Positions 4,368-5,734 of a stretch of DNA of 5,734 nucleotides are shown in pieces. Each line of letters begins with the position of its first letter. Positions within the stretch are counted from its first letter, which is position 1. The translations under genes were made by a program, and so were the position numbers. The DNA is from an uncultured Collinsella sp. (GTDB lineage Bacteria > Actinomycetota > Coriobacteriia > Coriobacteriales > Coriobacteriaceae). The notes beneath the pieces are model-generated. The model searched no databases. It saw nothing but the letters and a program-made list of their open reading frames with translations, and was not told the DNA's origin. The stretch spans positions 1 through 5,734 of the forward strand of contig CALGZX010000101.1 of the NCBI GenBank assembly GCA_937934165.1. The letters are read 5' to 3'.

Positions 4368-5734
4368 GGCAACGACCGCCGAGCGCGCGCTCAACCGCAA
4401 GGGCGGCACCATGTCGCGCCTCATCAAGACGCTCTTTGGCTTCTACCCCGTGCTTTTGCCCCTCGTCGTCGTCGGCGTGGTGCTCTGCGCCATCATCAAC
4501 TCCATCGGCGCGACCTTCCTTCAGAGCGCCCTGCAGATTATTAGCGAATCGTGGCAGTCGGGCGATTGGGAAGCCGCACAGCCCAAGATCACACAGCTCG
4601 TGACCACCCTTGCCAGCATCTACGGCGTCGGCATCCTGTCCTCATTGTTCTGGAACCGCGCCATGGCCATCGTCACGCAGGGCTCGCTCGAGAAGCTGCG
4701 CGAGAAGATGTTCAACCGCATGCAGGACCTGCCGATTCGCTACTTCGACACGCACCAGCGCGGCGACATCATGAGCCACTACACCAACGACATCGACACG
4801 CTGCGCCAGATGATCAGCCAGTCGCTGCCCAACCTGCTCATGACGACCATCGTCATCGTCACGGTGTTCTTTATCATGCTGTACTACAGCGTTTGGATGT
4901 GCCTGGTCATTGTGGCAGGCGTCGCCTTTATGACCTTTATGACCAAGCTGCTCGGCTCCAACTCCGCGCGTTTCTTTATTGCGCAGCAGACCGAGCTCGG
5001 CGTGGTCGAGGGCCACATCGAGGAAGTCATGAACGGCCAGAAGGTCGTCAAGGCATTCTGCCACGAGTCTGCCGCCGAGGCCGATTTTGACGAGCGCAAC
5101 GAAAAGCTCTTCGAGGTCTCGCAGAAGGCCAACATGTACGCCAACATCCTCATGCCTATCCTTATGAACCTGGGCAACCTGCTCTACGTGCTGGTCGCAC
5201 TGGCAGGCGGCATTTTCCTGGCGCTGGGCGTGCCCAACCTGAGCATCTCGGGCACGGCGCTGTCCATCGCCGTCGTGGTGCCGTTCCTCAACATGACCAA
5301 GCAGTTCTGCGGACAGATCGGTCAGATCTCGCAGCAGATCAACGCCGTGGTCATGGGCCTCGCCGGCGCCGACCGTATCTTTGAACTCATCGACGAGGAG
5401 CCCGAGGCCGACGAAGGCTATGTGACGCTCGTCAACGCGCAGGTGAACCCCGATACCTGGCAGCTCGAGGAGGCCGACCACCACACCGGCATGTGGGCAT
5501 GGAAACATCCGCACCGCGCAACCGGCGAGATTGAGTACGTGCCGCTGCGCGGCGACCTGGTCATGGACAACGTCGACTTTGGCTACACGCCCGACCACGA
5601 GGTGCTGCACGGCGTGTCTGTGTTTGCCAAGCCGGGCCAGAAGGTCGCGTTTGTCGGCGCCACCGGTGCCGGCAAGACGACCATCACCAACCTCATCAAC
5701 CGCTTCTATGACATCGCCGACGGCAAGATCCGCT
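4360..5734 (+). CDS. ABC exporter half-transporter, partner subunit (3' truncated by window end)
   Basis: The frame is open from the ATG at 4360 to the window end, giving 458 visible residues without a stop. About 150-180 more are expected. A hydrophilic start (1-20) precedes six membrane helices at about 27-53, 79-103, 158-178, 180-200, 263-290 and 297-317. The coupling segment RYFDTHQRGDIMSHYTNDID (127-146) is typical of ABC exporters. The ATPase domain has begun, with LVMDNVDFGYT (400-410) and Walker A GATGAGKTT (433-441, Lys439). Between the membrane and ATPase domains lies a longer linker (about 352-396) containing GMWAWKHPHRATGEIEY. I recognise this from one branch of Firmicutes and Actinobacteria exporters, where it normally accompanies a paired half-transporter gene. 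The signature, Walker B and H-loop lie outside the window. I predict a canonical Glu and His there, to complement the degenerate first subunit. Confidence 0.92.
   Translation, partial: MSKATTAERALNRKGGTMSRLIKTLFGFYPVLLPLVVVGVVLCAIINSIGATFLQSALQIISESWQSGDWEAAQPKITQLVTTLASIYGVGILSSLFWNRAMAIVTQGSLEKLREKMFNRMQDLPIRYFDTHQRGDIMSHYTNDIDTLRQMISQSLPNLLMTTIVIVTVFFIMLYYSVWMCLVIVAGVAFMTFMTKLLGSNSARFFIAQQTELGVVEGHIEEVMNGQKVVKAFCHESAAEADFDERNEKLFEVSQKANMYANILMPILMNLGNLLYVLVALAGGIFLALGVPNLSISGTALSIAVVVPFLNMTKQFCGQIGQISQQINAVVMGLAGADRIFELIDEEPEADEGYVTLVNAQVNPDTWQLEEADHHTGMWAWKHPHRATGEIEYVPLRGDLVMDNVDFGYTPDHEVLHGVSVFAKPGQKVAFVGATGAGKTTITNLINRFYDIADGKIR

Noticed and set aside
2484..4427. Very long minus-strand open frame antisense to the first ABC gene, 647 codons
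   Set aside because: The plus strand encodes a complete ABC exporter with all motifs in order. The antisense product (Asp/His/Val/Gly-rich) has the usual look of a GC-rich complementary frame.
4642..5610. Minus-strand open frame antisense to the second ABC gene, 322 codons
   Set aside because: Same reason: the plus-strand exporter frame is continuous to the window end, with Walker A and membrane helices.

Overview
The window is GC-rich DNA with tightly packed genes and heavy use of codons such as CGC, GCC and CTG. The protein types and style fit a Gram-positive actinobacterium of the class Coriobacteriia, and a Collinsella-like gut organism is my best guess. That is inferred from composition and recognised protein families, not from a search.

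Layout. (1) Positions 2-304 (+) hold the C-terminal 100 residues of a low-molecular-weight protein tyrosine phosphatase whose start lies upstream. (2) Positions 305-436 carry three copies of an 18-bp element, two direct and one inverted. The inverted pair forms a long terminator-like hairpin for the minus-strand operon. (3) Positions 437-1583 (-) are a two-gene operon: a PdxY/PdxK-like pyridoxamine kinase, followed with an 8-bp overlap by a small Cys-rich TIGR04076-type protein of unknown function. (4) Positions 1584-2056 are a 473-bp divergent intergenic region. It holds a perfect 44-bp palindrome, a 99-nt nested hairpin element, a 12-bp stem-loop, a good sigma-70-type promoter (TTGACA, 17 bp, TAGATT), and a TTAGTTAG/CTAACTAA inverted repeat that could be the MarR operator. 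(5) From 2057 to the window end (+) runs an efflux operon: a MarR-family regulator, then two ABC exporter half-transporters, each joined to the previous gene by an 8-bp overlap.

How the genes work together. The MarR protein most likely represses its own promoter and controls the two ABC half-transporters. The first half-transporter lacks both the catalytic glutamate (Asp499) and the H-loop histidine (Gln530). This is the pattern of the degenerate subunit in heterodimeric exporters such as TM287/288 and BmrCD. The second, cut by the window end after its Walker A motif, should supply the active catalytic residues. This is a familiar drug or metabolite efflux cassette. I do not see a clearly new enzyme system. 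The least explained material is the set of structured repeats in the divergent intergenic region and the repeat cluster at 342-434.
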